Made by a program: the position numbers and the translations under genes. Of a stretch of DNA of 59,560 nt, positions 8,508-16,716 are shown in pieces. Origin of the DNA: an uncultured Oscillospiraceae bacterium (GTDB lineage: Bacteria; Bacillota; Clostridia; Oscillospirales; Oscillospiraceae); assembly GCA_947629915.1 (NCBI GenBank), contig CANRFN010000022.1, positions 1 through 59,560 of the forward strand. The letters are read 5' to 3'. How positions within the stretch are numbered: the stretch's first letter is position 1; each line of letters opens with the position of its first letter. Below the pieces are notes generated by a model. The model was given only the letters and a program-made list of their open reading frames with translations, was not told the DNA's origin and did no database searches.

Positions 8508-9920
8508 ATGTATCTCATCGGCAATACTATGAAAAACCTTGTGCGCAACCGGGGGCGGTATTTGCTCACCGGGGCGGTACTCACAGCGCTCTTGGCTGCA
8601 GTGGCAGTGTCCACCATGCTCCACGGAACCGCATCACGTCTCATAGACACCTATACAGACCGGTTCGGCGCCAGCGTCTCCTTCACCACCGATCTCCGCA
8701 AGCTCATCACCCTCACGAAGCCGGACGAAAACGGCCAGTTTCAGGATCCGGAGATCACCTCGGAGCAGTACCTGGCCTTCTCCCAGTCTGACGCTGTGAA
8801 GAACACCCTCTTTCAGGGGACCCGGCAGGTGTACTGCGACACCCTCCAGACCCTGGATCAGGGCAATGAGGAGGCCTTCTACGAGGCCGGCGGCTGGGGC
8901 GGCGTGTTTCAGGGGGCATCTGAGACAGATGCGCCTCAGCGGCAGGCCCCCAACGCAGTGGTGCTGGGATACTCCGATCCGGACATGATGGAGGACTTCA
9001 TCGCGGGCCACCGGCAGCTGGACGAGGGGCACTTCTTCTCCGCCCTTGGTGAAGTGATGGTGAGCCGGGACCTGGCAGACCGCAGTGGCCTGCAGCTGGG
9101 AGACTGCTTCACCTTGCAGGATGTGAACCACGCCGAGGTGCCGCCCCTCACCCTCACGGTCTGCGGGATCTATCTGGACGGCACCGCAGCCCAGGCGGAC
9201 GGCCAGGACTGGGCGGTAACCAACCGGCGCAATGAGCTGCTCACCAGTTTTGAGACCCTCTCCCAGCACAGCATGGCGGGCCTCTGGCTCACCGCTTCAT
9301 ACTACCTGAAGAGTCCGGATTTGGCCCCCGATTTCGAGACATATGTACGGGAGCACGGCCTCAGCCCGGTATATAACGTGAGCGTAGACGCAGAAGGGTA
9401 CAATCGGATCGTGAAGCCGGTGCAGAGCTTGAAGAGCCTCTCCAAGGCCTTTCTCCTGGTAATCCTCCTGGCCGGCGGCCTGGTGCTGATTCTTCTCTCC
9501 ATGCTGGGGGTGCGGGAGCGGAAGTATGAGATCGGCGTGCTCCGGGCCATGGGGATGCCCAAGGTACAGGTGGCATTGGGGCTGCTCACCGAATCCTTTG
9601 CCGTGCTGGTCCTGTGCCTCTCCATCGGGCTGCCCCTGGGGAACCTGGCTGCCCAGCCGGCAGCAGACGCCATTCTGGCGGGACAGGATGCAGGAAATGA
9701 GAAGCAGATCCAGTCCAACTACGGGGATGGCGTAGTCTTGTCCACTGAGAACAACGGAGAGGCTGAGACCCCTATGCAGCATGTGGATGTTCTCTGGACC
9801 CAGGGCAGCATCGGCCTTCTGGCGGCGGTGTCCCTGGGATTGGGGCTCATCACCAACGCCGCCGGCATCTGGTATATCACCCGCTGGGAGCCCATGCGCA
9901 TCCTGGCAGAGAGGAGTTGA
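8508..9920 (+). CDS. FtsX/MacB-type ABC transporter permease
   Basis: A 470-residue permease with one membrane segment near residue 25, a large outside MacB-like core domain (about 45-300), then three membrane segments at about 310-330, 355-385 and 425-450. The segment after the second span carries the conserved REYKYEIGVLRAMG-type block, here RKYEIGVLRAMGM. Such permeases mostly work as mechanotransmitters or export peptides and lipoproteins. GGAGG lies before ATG 8508. With the sensor pair upstream, a role in envelope stress or antimicrobial peptide resistance is likely but inferred. Confidence 0.88.
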   Translation: MYLIGNTMKNLVRNRGRYLLTGAVLTALLAAVAVSTMLHGTASRLIDTYTDRFGASVSFTTDLRKLITLTKPDENGQFQDPEITSEQYLAFSQSDAVKNTLFQGTRQVYCDTLQTLDQGNEEAFYEAGGWGGVFQGASETDAPQRQAPNAVVLGYSDPDMMEDFIAGHRQLDEGHFFSALGEVMVSRDLADRSGLQLGDCFTLQDVNHAEVPPLTLTVCGIYLDGTAAQADGQDWAVTNRRNELLTSFETLSQHSMAGLWLTASYYLKSPDLAPDFETYVREHGLSPVYNVSVDAEGYNRIVKPVQSLKSLSKAFLLVILLAGGLVLILLSMLGVRERKYEIGVLRAMGMPKVQVALGLLTESFAVLVLCLSIGLPLGNLAAQPAADAILAGQDAGNEKQIQSNYGDGVVLSTENNGEAETPMQHVDVLWTQGSIGLLAAVSLGLGLITNAAGIWYITRWEPMRILAERS

Positions 9921-9925
9921 GCGGC

Positions 9926-10600
9926 GTGGCGGCTTTATTAGAACTGGACCATGTATCCTATACCTACCCGATGGCCAGCGCTCCCGTGCTCCGGGACATC
10001 TCCATGCAGTTTGAGGCCGGCAAGGTGTACGCCGTCATCGGAGCGTCCGGCGCTGGGAAGACCACCCTGTTGTCCCTGCTCTCCGGGCTGGAGGTGTGCA
10101 CCCAGGGCACCATCTCTTATAACGGCACAGACCTGCGTTCCATCAACCGAGACCACTATCGGGCCCGCAGCATCGGGGTGATCTTTCAGAGCTACAACCT
10201 TCTCCTGAACGCCACTGCCGTGGAGAACGTGCTGCTGGCCATGCATCTCGCGGGAGAACATCGGACAGACAAACAGGCGGCATACCAGGTACTGGAATCT
10301 GTAGGGATCGATCGGCCAACCGCAGATCGGAAGATTTTGAAACTGTCCGGCGGGGAGCAGCAGCGCACCGGTATCGCCCGGGCCCTCGCCCACAACCCGG
10401 ACATTCTATTGGCAGACGAGCCCACGGGGAACCTGGACGAGGCCAATGAGGCAGCCATCCTGGACCTGCTCACCCACCTCGCGAGAGAAGATGGGCGGTG
10501 CGTCATCCTGGCCACCCACTCCCACCGGGCGGCCTCCTGCGCCGATGAGGTGCTAGGTCTCAACCGCGGCAGGCTGCTCACCGTCCGCCAGAGGGAATAA
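9926..10600 (+). CDS. MacB/LolD-type ABC transporter ATP-binding protein
   Basis: An ATPase of about 224 residues that powers the upstream permease. Walker A is GASGAGKTT, the Q-loop region VIFQSYNLL, the signature LSGGEQQRTGIARA and Walker B ILLADEPTGNLD, followed by the H-loop in ATHSH. The GTG at 9926 is preferred because AGGAG (9912-9916) lies 9 bases before it. A TTG at 9917 overlaps the permease stop but would be too close to that site. It is the last gene of the operon, followed by a strong terminator. Confidence 0.9.
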   Translation: MAALLELDHVSYTYPMASAPVLRDISMQFEAGKVYAVIGASGAGKTTLLSLLSGLEVCTQGTISYNGTDLRSINRDHYRARSIGVIFQSYNLLLNATAVENVLLAMHLAGEHRTDKQAAYQVLESVGIDRPTADRKILKLSGGEQQRTGIARALAHNPDILLADEPTGNLDEANEAAILDLLTHLAREDGRCVILATHSHRAASCADEVLGLNRGRLLTVRQRE

Positions 10601-10604
10601 TACA

Positions 10605-10660
10605 CGAGGGCCCCAGAGCGCCGCATCGGCGCTCTGGGGCCCTCGATTCTGTTCTTATCT
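10605..10660 (+). terminator. Very strong terminator, possibly bidirectional
   Basis: A perfect 18-bp stem (10605-10622 with 10628-10645) followed by a T-rich tract, ATTCTGTTCTT. It separates the exporter operon from the leftward Ter operon and could stop both. Confidence 0.88.
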
Positions 10661-10667
10661 GGAGTGA

Positions 10668-10781
10668 GAGATGGCCTGCTTCTCAAACCCCTTCAGGGTC
10701 ACCGCCGTGGAGCCGGTTGCACTCCGCCGCCAGGGCCATCACATGGCTCTCCACCGAGGTGTCCACAGACATCAGGGCCTC
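10668..10781 (-). pseudogene. Decayed copy of the oxidoreductase 3' end
   Basis: These 114 bases match 11404-11525, the last codons of the intact Gfo/Idh/MocA gene, with scattered mismatches. An 8-base deletion falls between two GCCGT repeats (compare 10700-10710 with 11437-11455) and destroys the frame. Residues such as SVESHVMALAAE are still readable. It is interpreted as the original 3' end of the gene, displaced when the DNA between the two copies arrived. Confidence 0.75.
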
Positions 10782-10802
10782 TGGACTGCGATTAGCAATC
10801 GA

Positions 10803-11358
10803 TCAGACCCCGCAGACCCGTGTTCCAGGAGGTGGAAATCTGGTCCCTTGAAATAGCTCTTCGTAGACAGACAGATCATGCGGCTCCAATTCCTCGACGT
10901 TGTCGTAGAGATAGGGAAATGGGGCAGGATAGTATTCCGTGATATATTCGTTGAGTCTTGCTATGTCCGTGAACCGATATCCATCCAAGGCCACATCACA
11001 CACAGTCTGAATCATCGTAACACACGGAGGCCAGACAAATGTCCGAATGAACAACCACATGTCCGTCTCGGACAAAATTGAGGATATTGCCTATCGCATT
11101 ATACCCGCACCCAATTAAGTTGATCTCCTCATCGGGGCGGAACAGTACTAAAAGTGCAGCTTTTGTACCGGTGCACAAACAGGAGATATCAAGCAGGTCC
11201 CCAAAGCGATCACAAAAATCGTAGGGAGAGTGATAGCTTCCCTGTTCCAATTTGTTGAGTATCTTGCGAACAACGGGCCTGTCCTCTATCCGTAATTTGT
11301 CGAATTCTATGTCGATATCCATGCCGCTCGGTTCGTCTGAAATTCTCAAATGAAGCAT
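10803..11358 (-). pseudogene. Unrecognised gene, apparently frameshifted
   Basis: Two overlapping leftward frames look like one protein of about 185 residues. The first frame starts at ATG 11358 behind GGAGG, encodes MLHLRISDEPSGMDIDIEF and reaches GCGYNAIGNILNF. The second continues as SETDMWLFIRTFVWPPCV and ends at 10803. Skipping one base near 11070 joins them smoothly. No family was recognised; size and position resemble small cargo or immunity-like genes, which is speculation. Base composition is more AT-rich than the neighbours. It lies between the intact and decayed oxidoreductase ends, so it probably came in by transfer. Confidence 0.55.
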
Positions 11359-11390
11359 CTGTTCGCCTCCCCTCCAACAAGCACAGCCTG

Positions 11391-12689
11391 TTATCGGGAC
11401 GTTGAGATGGCCTGCTTCTCGAACTCCTTCAGGATTACCGCCGTCCCGCCGTGGAGCCGGCTCCGCTCCGCCGCCAAAGCCATCACATGGCTCTCCACCG
11501 AGGCGTCCACAGACGTCAAGGCCTCCCCGCCGCCATTGGACACCATCTGCAGCAGGGCCTCCACCATCCGGGAGTCTCCGCCGCCGTGGCCGGCAAACTT
11601 GTCGTTGGCAGGGTCCAGCACGATCTTCTCCTCCGGGCAGCCGAACCGCCGGAGATAGATGGCGTGGTCCTCCATGCTGCCCTCCAGCTCTCCGATGCTG
11701 CCGCAGAGCTTGATGGTCCGGTAGCAGCGCTCCGTGAAGGCGGACACCGAGAAGGACGCGGTGATGCCGCCCTCGAACTCCAGGTTCACCGTCTGGTGGT
11801 CTGCCACGGTGTTGTCGCAGGCGTAGACGCAGCGGCCGTAGGGGCCGGTGCGCATGGCCTCGTAGAGCTTCTCCTCCGTGGGGGCCACGCACAGCACCGT
11901 GAGGGGCCAGCCCCGGACGCCCTGCCGGTATCCCGCGGGCTTGTGGGTGATGTAGATCTTCTCCGCATCGTAGGGGCAGTCCGCCTTCACCGGGCAATCC
12001 AGGCAGCGGGGTGTGCTGCCCTCTGGGGCGTGTTCCCTGGTGAACCAACTGAGCGAGCCGAAGCTGGAGACCCGGACACAGGGCTTGCCGGCAAACCACC
12101 GGAGCAGATCCATGTCATGGCAGGTCTTGGCCAGGATCAGGGGGCTGGTCTCGTCCGCCCGCCGCCAGTTGCCCCGGACAAAGCTGTGGGCAAAGTGATA
12201 GTACCCCACATTCTCCGTGGCCACAATGGACTGCAGCTGCCCGATGGCGCCGCCGTCCAACAGCTCCTTCAGCTTGGAGTAGAACTGGGTGTACCGGAGC
12301 ACATGGCATACCACCACCATCCGGTTGCATTCATGTGCCTTCTCCCGCAGGGCGATGCACTCCTCCAGGCTGGGGGAGATGGGCTTTTCCAAGAGCAGGT
12401 GATATCCCTTCTCCAGGGCGGGCAGGGCCATGCGCACATGATCCCGGTCCTGGTTGGCGATGATGAGCACCTCCGCCAGTTGGGGCTGCTGGAGAAGCGC
12501 CTCGCCGCTGGCAAAACACTTCTCCGGGGGCACGTTGTACCGCTGCCAGCCCAGGGCACGCCGCTCCGGCCGGGGATCTGCCACCGCCGTGATCTCCATC
12601 TCGTCCGGGCAGTACTTCATGTAGTTGGGGTAGGCCTCGCCGCCGCGGTTGCCCATGCCGATGATGGCCACCGTTACCTTTCTCTGCAT
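11391..12689 (-). CDS. Gfo/Idh/MocA-family NAD(P)-dependent oxidoreductase
   Basis: A 432-residue enzyme. The N-terminal Rossmann fold has VAIIGMGNRGG (residues 7-17), and the family motif EKPISPS follows at about residue 108. The C-terminal half carries a Cys insert CLDCPVKADCPY (about 230-242), seen in one branch of the family, and a GHGGGDSRMVEAL motif. The substrate is unknown; family members usually oxidise sugars or other cyclic alcohols. GGAGG lies before ATG 12689. It follows AIM24 by 29 bases and appears to be the last intact gene of the Ter operon, so it may act on the product of the operon's biosynthetic module. That role is inference. Confidence 0.85.
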   Translation of the reverse strand: MQRKVTVAIIGMGNRGGEAYPNYMKYCPDEMEITAVADPRPERRALGWQRYNVPPEKCFASGEALLQQPQLAEVLIIANQDRDHVRMALPALEKGYHLLLEKPISPSLEECIALREKAHECNRMVVVCHVLRYTQFYSKLKELLDGGAIGQLQSIVATENVGYYHFAHSFVRGNWRRADETSPLILAKTCHDMDLLRWFAGKPCVRVSSFGSLSWFTREHAPEGSTPRCLDCPVKADCPYDAEKIYITHKPAGYRQGVRGWPLTVLCVAPTEEKLYEAMRTGPYGRCVYACDNTVADHQTVNLEFEGGITASFSVSAFTERCYRTIKLCGSIGELEGSMEDHAIYLRRFGCPEEKIVLDPANDKFAGHGGGDSRMVEALLQMVSNGGGEALTSVDASVESHVMALAAERSRLHGGTAVILKEFEKQAISTSR

Positions 12690-12718
12690 CTATGTCTCCT
12701 CCCTTGTCTGTTTCCGTA

Positions 12719-13420
12719 TCAGTCCATGCCGATATGGATGCCGCCGCCCCGCTCGTTGGGCTGGATCACCACGGTCACCTCATTGCCGCCGCTCCACTCG
12801 AAGAAGTAGGACTCGCCGGAGGCCTGTCCGATAAAGGTCTTCCAGTTCACATCGGTGCGCACCGCGGGGTCGCAGGGGCCATACCCCATCCAGCAGATCA
12901 CCGCGTCCGGGTCCACGGTGATGGTGTTGCGGGACACCACGTTGCTCAGCACGATGGGGTTGCCGTCTGCCAGGATGGCCACATAGGCGTCCTTGCCCCG
13001 TCCGGTGAGGGTGGTGGTGGCAAAGCCCTTCTGGCTCATCACGCCCACCCCGATAAAGCGGACGGAGTAGTCGCAATCGGCGGTGAAGGCGAGAAGGTTC
13101 TCAGACTCCACAGACACCATCTCCCCCTGCTCCAGCCGGTACACCACCACATGCTGGCCCCGGTTGGCGTAGTAGGTCACGGAATCGCCGGTCATGGTCA
13201 CTTTCATCAGGGGGATGTTCTCCCCCGTCACCCGGCGGACCAGAGAACCCAGGGCCGCCTGCATCAGGTTGCCCTGGGGGCCCAGCAGCACCTTCTCAAA
13301 GCGGTAGTTCTTGGTGACGCTGTCTCCCGCGATGAAGGCGCCGGCCTTGGTGAAGAGGAGACCGTTCCCATGGCAGGTCACCTTCAAGGTGAGTTCGTTT
13401 AACGTTTCCAGGGTAATCAT
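12719..13420 (-). CDS. AIM24 family protein
   Basis: A 233-residue protein of the AIM24/TIGR00266 type, an all-beta fold common beside TerD and stress genes in Firmicutes. Typical blocks are present, such as GNGLLFTKAGAFIAGD near residue 20, GRGKDAYVAI and the C-terminal WSGGNEV. ATG 13420 is chosen because GGGAG precedes it and the sequence MITLETLNELTLKV fits; the frame remains open upstream without support. No enzyme activity is known. Its place between a TerD protein and the oxidoreductase ties it to the Ter operon. Confidence 0.85.
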   Translation of the reverse strand: MITLETLNELTLKVTCHGNGLLFTKAGAFIAGDSVTKNYRFEKVLLGPQGNLMQAALGSLVRRVTGENIPLMKVTMTGDSVTYYANRGQHVVVYRLEQGEMVSVESENLLAFTADCDYSVRFIGVGVMSQKGFATTTLTGRGKDAYVAILADGNPIVLSNVVSRNTITVDPDAVICWMGYGPCDPAVRTDVNWKTFIGQASGESYFFEWSGGNEVTVVIQPNERGGGIHIGMD

Positions 13421-13439
13421 CGCTATCTCCCTTCCCAAT

Positions 13440-14444
13440 TCATTCGATTTGGACCCCGTAGACCGCACACTGGCCCGCCAGGTCCTGGTGGATGCCGTTG
13501 CCCACCGGGTTGAACTTCCACTGTCCGTTGTAGAGGTAGAGCTCCCCCATGGTCATGGAGGTCACATTGGGGTAGTACTCCGCCGGGGTGAAGGAGACGA
13601 GCTCCTGCCCGGTGGCGCCGTTTACGAGCCGCACATACACGTCTTTCAGCATGCTGAAGTTGAGATTCTTGGGGATGGCCTCATCGATGGTGAGCACAAA
13701 GACCACCTTCTTGATCCGGGCATCCAGCCGCTGGAGATCTACCGTAATCTCCTCCCGATCTGCCCCGTTGGGGGTAACCGCGAAGGACACGCTGCGGTCC
13801 GGGCTGCTGTCCTGGCCGTAGAACACAAACCACTCGTCCCCCGGCACCTTTCCGGTGTCCGTCACCAAAAAGGCGGAGGCGTCCACATCGCACCGGGCGT
13901 CCTTCACATTCCAGCCGAAGCACACCTTCAGCTTCTGCAGCGGCCCCGCCAGGTTGGACTTCTGCCCCTTTTGCAGCTTGTGCACCAGGGGCGGCATGGG
14001 CCGCTCCGGGGGCATGGGCCGCTCCGGGGGCATGGGCGGCGCCGGGGGCGGCACCGGTCTCCCCTGGGGCACCGTCCGGGGCTGGGGCGGCGGCGTAGGC
14101 CGCTGGGGCACCGGTTGCGGGATCGGTTGCGGTGTCGGTCTCGGCTGCGGGGTTGGCCGCTGGTATACAGACGGCGGGGTCTCCGGCCTCTGATACACCG
14201 GCGACGTCTGGGCAGGCGGCGGGGTCTGCCAGGTGGGCTGGGGCACCGGCTGCGGGACTGGCTGGGGCGGAATGTTCGGCCGGGGCGGCACCGGCTGCCG
14301 GGCGGGCGCCGCCGTCTGGGCATTGGGCCCCAGGTTCAGGCTCTCCACCGTGTTCCGGTCCACCGCCTCTCTCGGGCGCTTGTTCAGGGACGTCACCGTC
14401 CGGTTGTCCACCGCCGGGCTGGTGTTGTTGGGGATGGGAATCAC
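13440..14444 (-). CDS. TerD-domain protein with long proline-rich linker
   Basis: A 334-residue protein in three parts. A short N-terminal segment begins MIPIPNNTSPAV. Residues 45-150 form a Pro/Gln/Arg-rich linker that includes a tandem MPPERP repeat. The TerD-type beta-sandwich fills about 155-334 (LQKGQKSNLAG, CDVDASAFLV, MGELYLYNGQWKFNPVGNG). The calcium-binding acidic pairs are partly changed compared with the other TerD copies in this operon, so it may be a scaffold. GTG 14444 follows GAGGAGG. The same linker style appears in the protease fusion at 19465, hinting at a shared partner. Confidence 0.8.
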   Translation of the reverse strand: MIPIPNNTSPAVDNRTVTSLNKRPREAVDRNTVESLNLGPNAQTAAPARQPVPPRPNIPPQPVPQPVPQPTWQTPPPAQTSPVYQRPETPPSVYQRPTPQPRPTPQPIPQPVPQRPTPPPQPRTVPQGRPVPPPAPPMPPERPMPPERPMPPLVHKLQKGQKSNLAGPLQKLKVCFGWNVKDARCDVDASAFLVTDTGKVPGDEWFVFYGQDSSPDRSVSFAVTPNGADREEITVDLQRLDARIKKVVFVLTIDEAIPKNLNFSMLKDVYVRLVNGATGQELVSFTPAEYYPNVTSMTMGELYLYNGQWKFNPVGNGIHQDLAGQCAVYGVQIE

Positions 14445-14468
14445 GCCGTCTGCCTCCTCTCAATTGGG

Positions 14469-15566
14469 TCACACATCCGCCAGGTCCCGGATGAGTCCGC
14501 ACGCTTTGTAATGGCCTAAGGGGACCTCGCTGGGCTCACAGGGCACACCCCGCTCCCGGGCCAGCTGCCGGATGTGCCGTAGGTCCATGGCCTGCTCGTA
14601 ATCTGGGTTCACCAGAACCTTCCAGGGGATCCGGCGCAGCAGCACCCGAGTGGTCTCGCCGATGCCCGGTTTGATGAAGTTCAGGTCCCGGATCTTGTAG
14701 TGCTCCGCGATTCCCCGGATCACGGGGCCATAGCGGTCCAGGGAGCGCGGATCCGCGTGGATGTCCAGGATCGCTGCGCTGGCGGGCTCCGGGACGGATA
14801 TCGGAGCACTGTAATCAAAATGGGCCTGGATGGCGTCTAAGAACTGGTGGGAGATGTCCTTATCTGCCATCTCCCGGTAGTACGCAGCGCCGTGGTAGTC
14901 CTGGGGGCCGATGATGTCGCTGCGGAGAAACGTCCGGCTGATGAGCCCCGTCACGGTGGCATTGAGACATGCCGAGGGGATCAGGATGTCCTCCCGGGTG
15001 CCGCAGAGGTCTGTGAGGCCGGCGGGATCCGAGAGCACCGCCAGTTGGGGGTTCAGCTGGGGGTAGTCCGCCAGCGCCTCTCTGAGCTGATAGAGGATGG
15101 CCCCCTTCCCGATCCAGCCGTCCACAAACTGCACGCTCTCTGCGGGGCAGCGGGCCAGGATGTGGTCCACCGCATTCTTGTCTATCCCGCGGCCCCGGAT
15201 GATGGAGATGGCGTAGTGGTGCACCGGCACGCCGTACTTGCCCAGTAGGTACCGCCGGAGTAAAATCCCGATGGGAATCCCCGCCCGGGCCAGAGACACC
15301 AGGGTGAGCCGGCTGCCGTGTCTGGCATACAGCTGCTCCGCCAGGCTGGCCGTGGCCTGGGCGGTGGCCCCGGCGTAGCAGTCCAGGGCATTGCGGTATG
15401 CCGCCATGTATTGTTCCGATGGGGCGTACTCCAGGGGGAGCATCTCGCAGTAGTGGACGCCGCTCTGAATCAGGGGCTCCCGCTGCTCCGCGGGCAACGG
15501 CTCCACCAGGCCGGTGATGTCCTTCAGGAGGATCTCCACCTCATCCGGGGAATAGCTGCTTTGCAT
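14469..15566 (-). CDS. StiP/PRTase_1-type phosphoribosyltransferase-fold protein
   Basis: A 365-residue protein of the PF11202 kind, once called cysteine protease StiP and later reinterpreted as a phosphoribosyltransferase-like enzyme of Ter-linked biosynthetic modules. Visible blocks are LVSLARAGIPIGILLRRYL, AISIIRGRGIDKNA and QFVDGWIGKGAI, the last looking like a phosphoribosyl pyrophosphate-site loop. ATG 15566 follows GGGAGGG by 8 bases and overlaps the upstream gene by 26 bases. It probably works with the adjacent phosphoribosyltransferase to build a nucleoside-like product; that pathway comes from comparative genomics, not direct proof here. Confidence 0.8.
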   Translation of the reverse strand: MQSSYSPDEVEILLKDITGLVEPLPAEQREPLIQSGVHYCEMLPLEYAPSEQYMAAYRNALDCYAGATAQATASLAEQLYARHGSRLTLVSLARAGIPIGILLRRYLLGKYGVPVHHYAISIIRGRGIDKNAVDHILARCPAESVQFVDGWIGKGAILYQLREALADYPQLNPQLAVLSDPAGLTDLCGTREDILIPSACLNATVTGLISRTFLRSDIIGPQDYHGAAYYREMADKDISHQFLDAIQAHFDYSAPISVPEPASAAILDIHADPRSLDRYGPVIRGIAEHYKIRDLNFIKPGIGETTRVLLRRIPWKVLVNPDYEQAMDLRHIRQLARERGVPCEPSEVPLGHYKACGLIRDLADV

Positions 15567-16716
15567 GTCCGCTTCCCTCCCATTGAAACGCATAGATGGA
15601 GGAATTGCCGCCGTCCCGCAGGGCCTGCAGCAGGGCTCGCAGCCCCACGCTGTCCTGGGCGTGCACCGCGTCTGTGGCGATCAGCACCAGGTCATAGGGG
15701 CGTAGGTCGTAGAGATAGGTCTGCCGGGCGGGGTCATAGAGGCTGGGGAGGGAGAACCGCCGGTGCAGCGGGTAGTCCGGCAAGTCGAACACGGAGATGG
15801 GGCTCCGGGTGGTGGCGTGAAAGCGCACCTCCGCCGCCGGAAAGCGATCTTCCAATGCCTTCCCCAATGCGATGCCGGGGAGCATGAACTCCTCGGTGCC
15901 CAGCACCAGAATCGAGCGCAGGTTCTCTGTCTCCGGGATCTGCATCAAAACATCCCGCACAAACGTCTCCATCCCCTGTACTGCCGCCTGTCTGGGGGAC
16001 ACCAGTCTGGGATTCCAGCACGCCTCTCCCCTGCCGGACACCGTGGGTTCCAACGTCTCAGGCGCCTCGGGGATGTGTTCCGGTTCCCCGTCCTCCCCCT
16101 CCGGGATGTGCTCCAGCTGGTCCAGGCCGTACCCCGCGGGGATCTGGAGGAGCCAGTGGAGGGGGACATGCTGCTCCTGGAAGTACTGGAGCCGCTCATC
16201 CGTCATGGAGTTTAACAGGGACGCGATGGCAAAGCCGCCTGTGTATTGGGGATAGGCCTCCCGGAGCGCCGTGATCAGCTTCCAGATGGTGCTCCCTGTG
16301 GTTACCTCGTCCTCCACAAAGACCACCCGCTCCACCTGGCCAAGGGCCTCTTCCAGCCCGTCCACCGCCAGCCGCTGCTCCGTGGCGTGGCTGTGGGACT
16401 CGGTGAAGAAGAGGTACCGGGTGTCGGGGATGTTCTCCCGGGTTGTCGTCATGGTATAGGCGGCGGAGGGGCACAGCACCGAGACGGCGGTGCCGATGGC
16501 GGTGGCGGTCTCCGCAAACCCGATGATCAGCAGCTTCTCAGTTGGATACGCCGCCGTGAGCCGATCTGCGAGGCACTGAAACAGGTTCCACACCTCCGTA
16601 GGGGGTGCCGGGATGTGCTTTCCCTGGAGGGGGTTCACATACAGCCAGGGCCGCCTGTTGTTCCGCAGCCGCCTGGCCACCCGGAGCAGGTCTTGCAACT
16701 GGTATTCCACGCTCAC
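15541..16716 (-). CDS. PRTase_2/TRSP-type phosphoribosyltransferase-fold protein
   Basis: A 391-residue protein. Its first half carries a phosphoribosyltransferase signature, VVFVEDEVTTGSTIWKLI, at about residues 120-138, matching the classic acidic-acidic-TTG-S/T pyrophosphate-binding loop. The second half resembles the TRSP domain (SILVLGTEEFMLPGIALG; LYDLRPYDLVLIATD). GTG 16716 is chosen because it overlaps the upstream stop as GTGA; a GTG at 16710 is the alternative. It lies in the middle of the biosynthetic module with tight overlaps on both sides. Confidence 0.8.
   Translation of the reverse strand: MSVEYQLQDLLRVARRLRNNRRPWLYVNPLQGKHIPAPPTEVWNLFQCLADRLTAAYPTEKLLIIGFAETATAIGTAVSVLCPSAAYTMTTTRENIPDTRYLFFTESHSHATEQRLAVDGLEEALGQVERVVFVEDEVTTGSTIWKLITALREAYPQYTGGFAIASLLNSMTDERLQYFQEQHVPLHWLLQIPAGYGLDQLEHIPEGEDGEPEHIPEAPETLEPTVSGRGEACWNPRLVSPRQAAVQGMETFVRDVLMQIPETENLRSILVLGTEEFMLPGIALGKALEDRFPAAEVRFHATTRSPISVFDLPDYPLHRRFSLPSLYDPARQTYLYDLRPYDLVLIATDAVHAQDSVGLRALLQALRDGGNSSIYAFQWEGSGHAKQLFPG

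Noticed and set aside
13990..14040. Short tandem repeat resembling a minisatellite or CRISPR-like unit
   Set aside because: It encodes the MPPERP units of the proline-rich linker; only two to three units and in frame.
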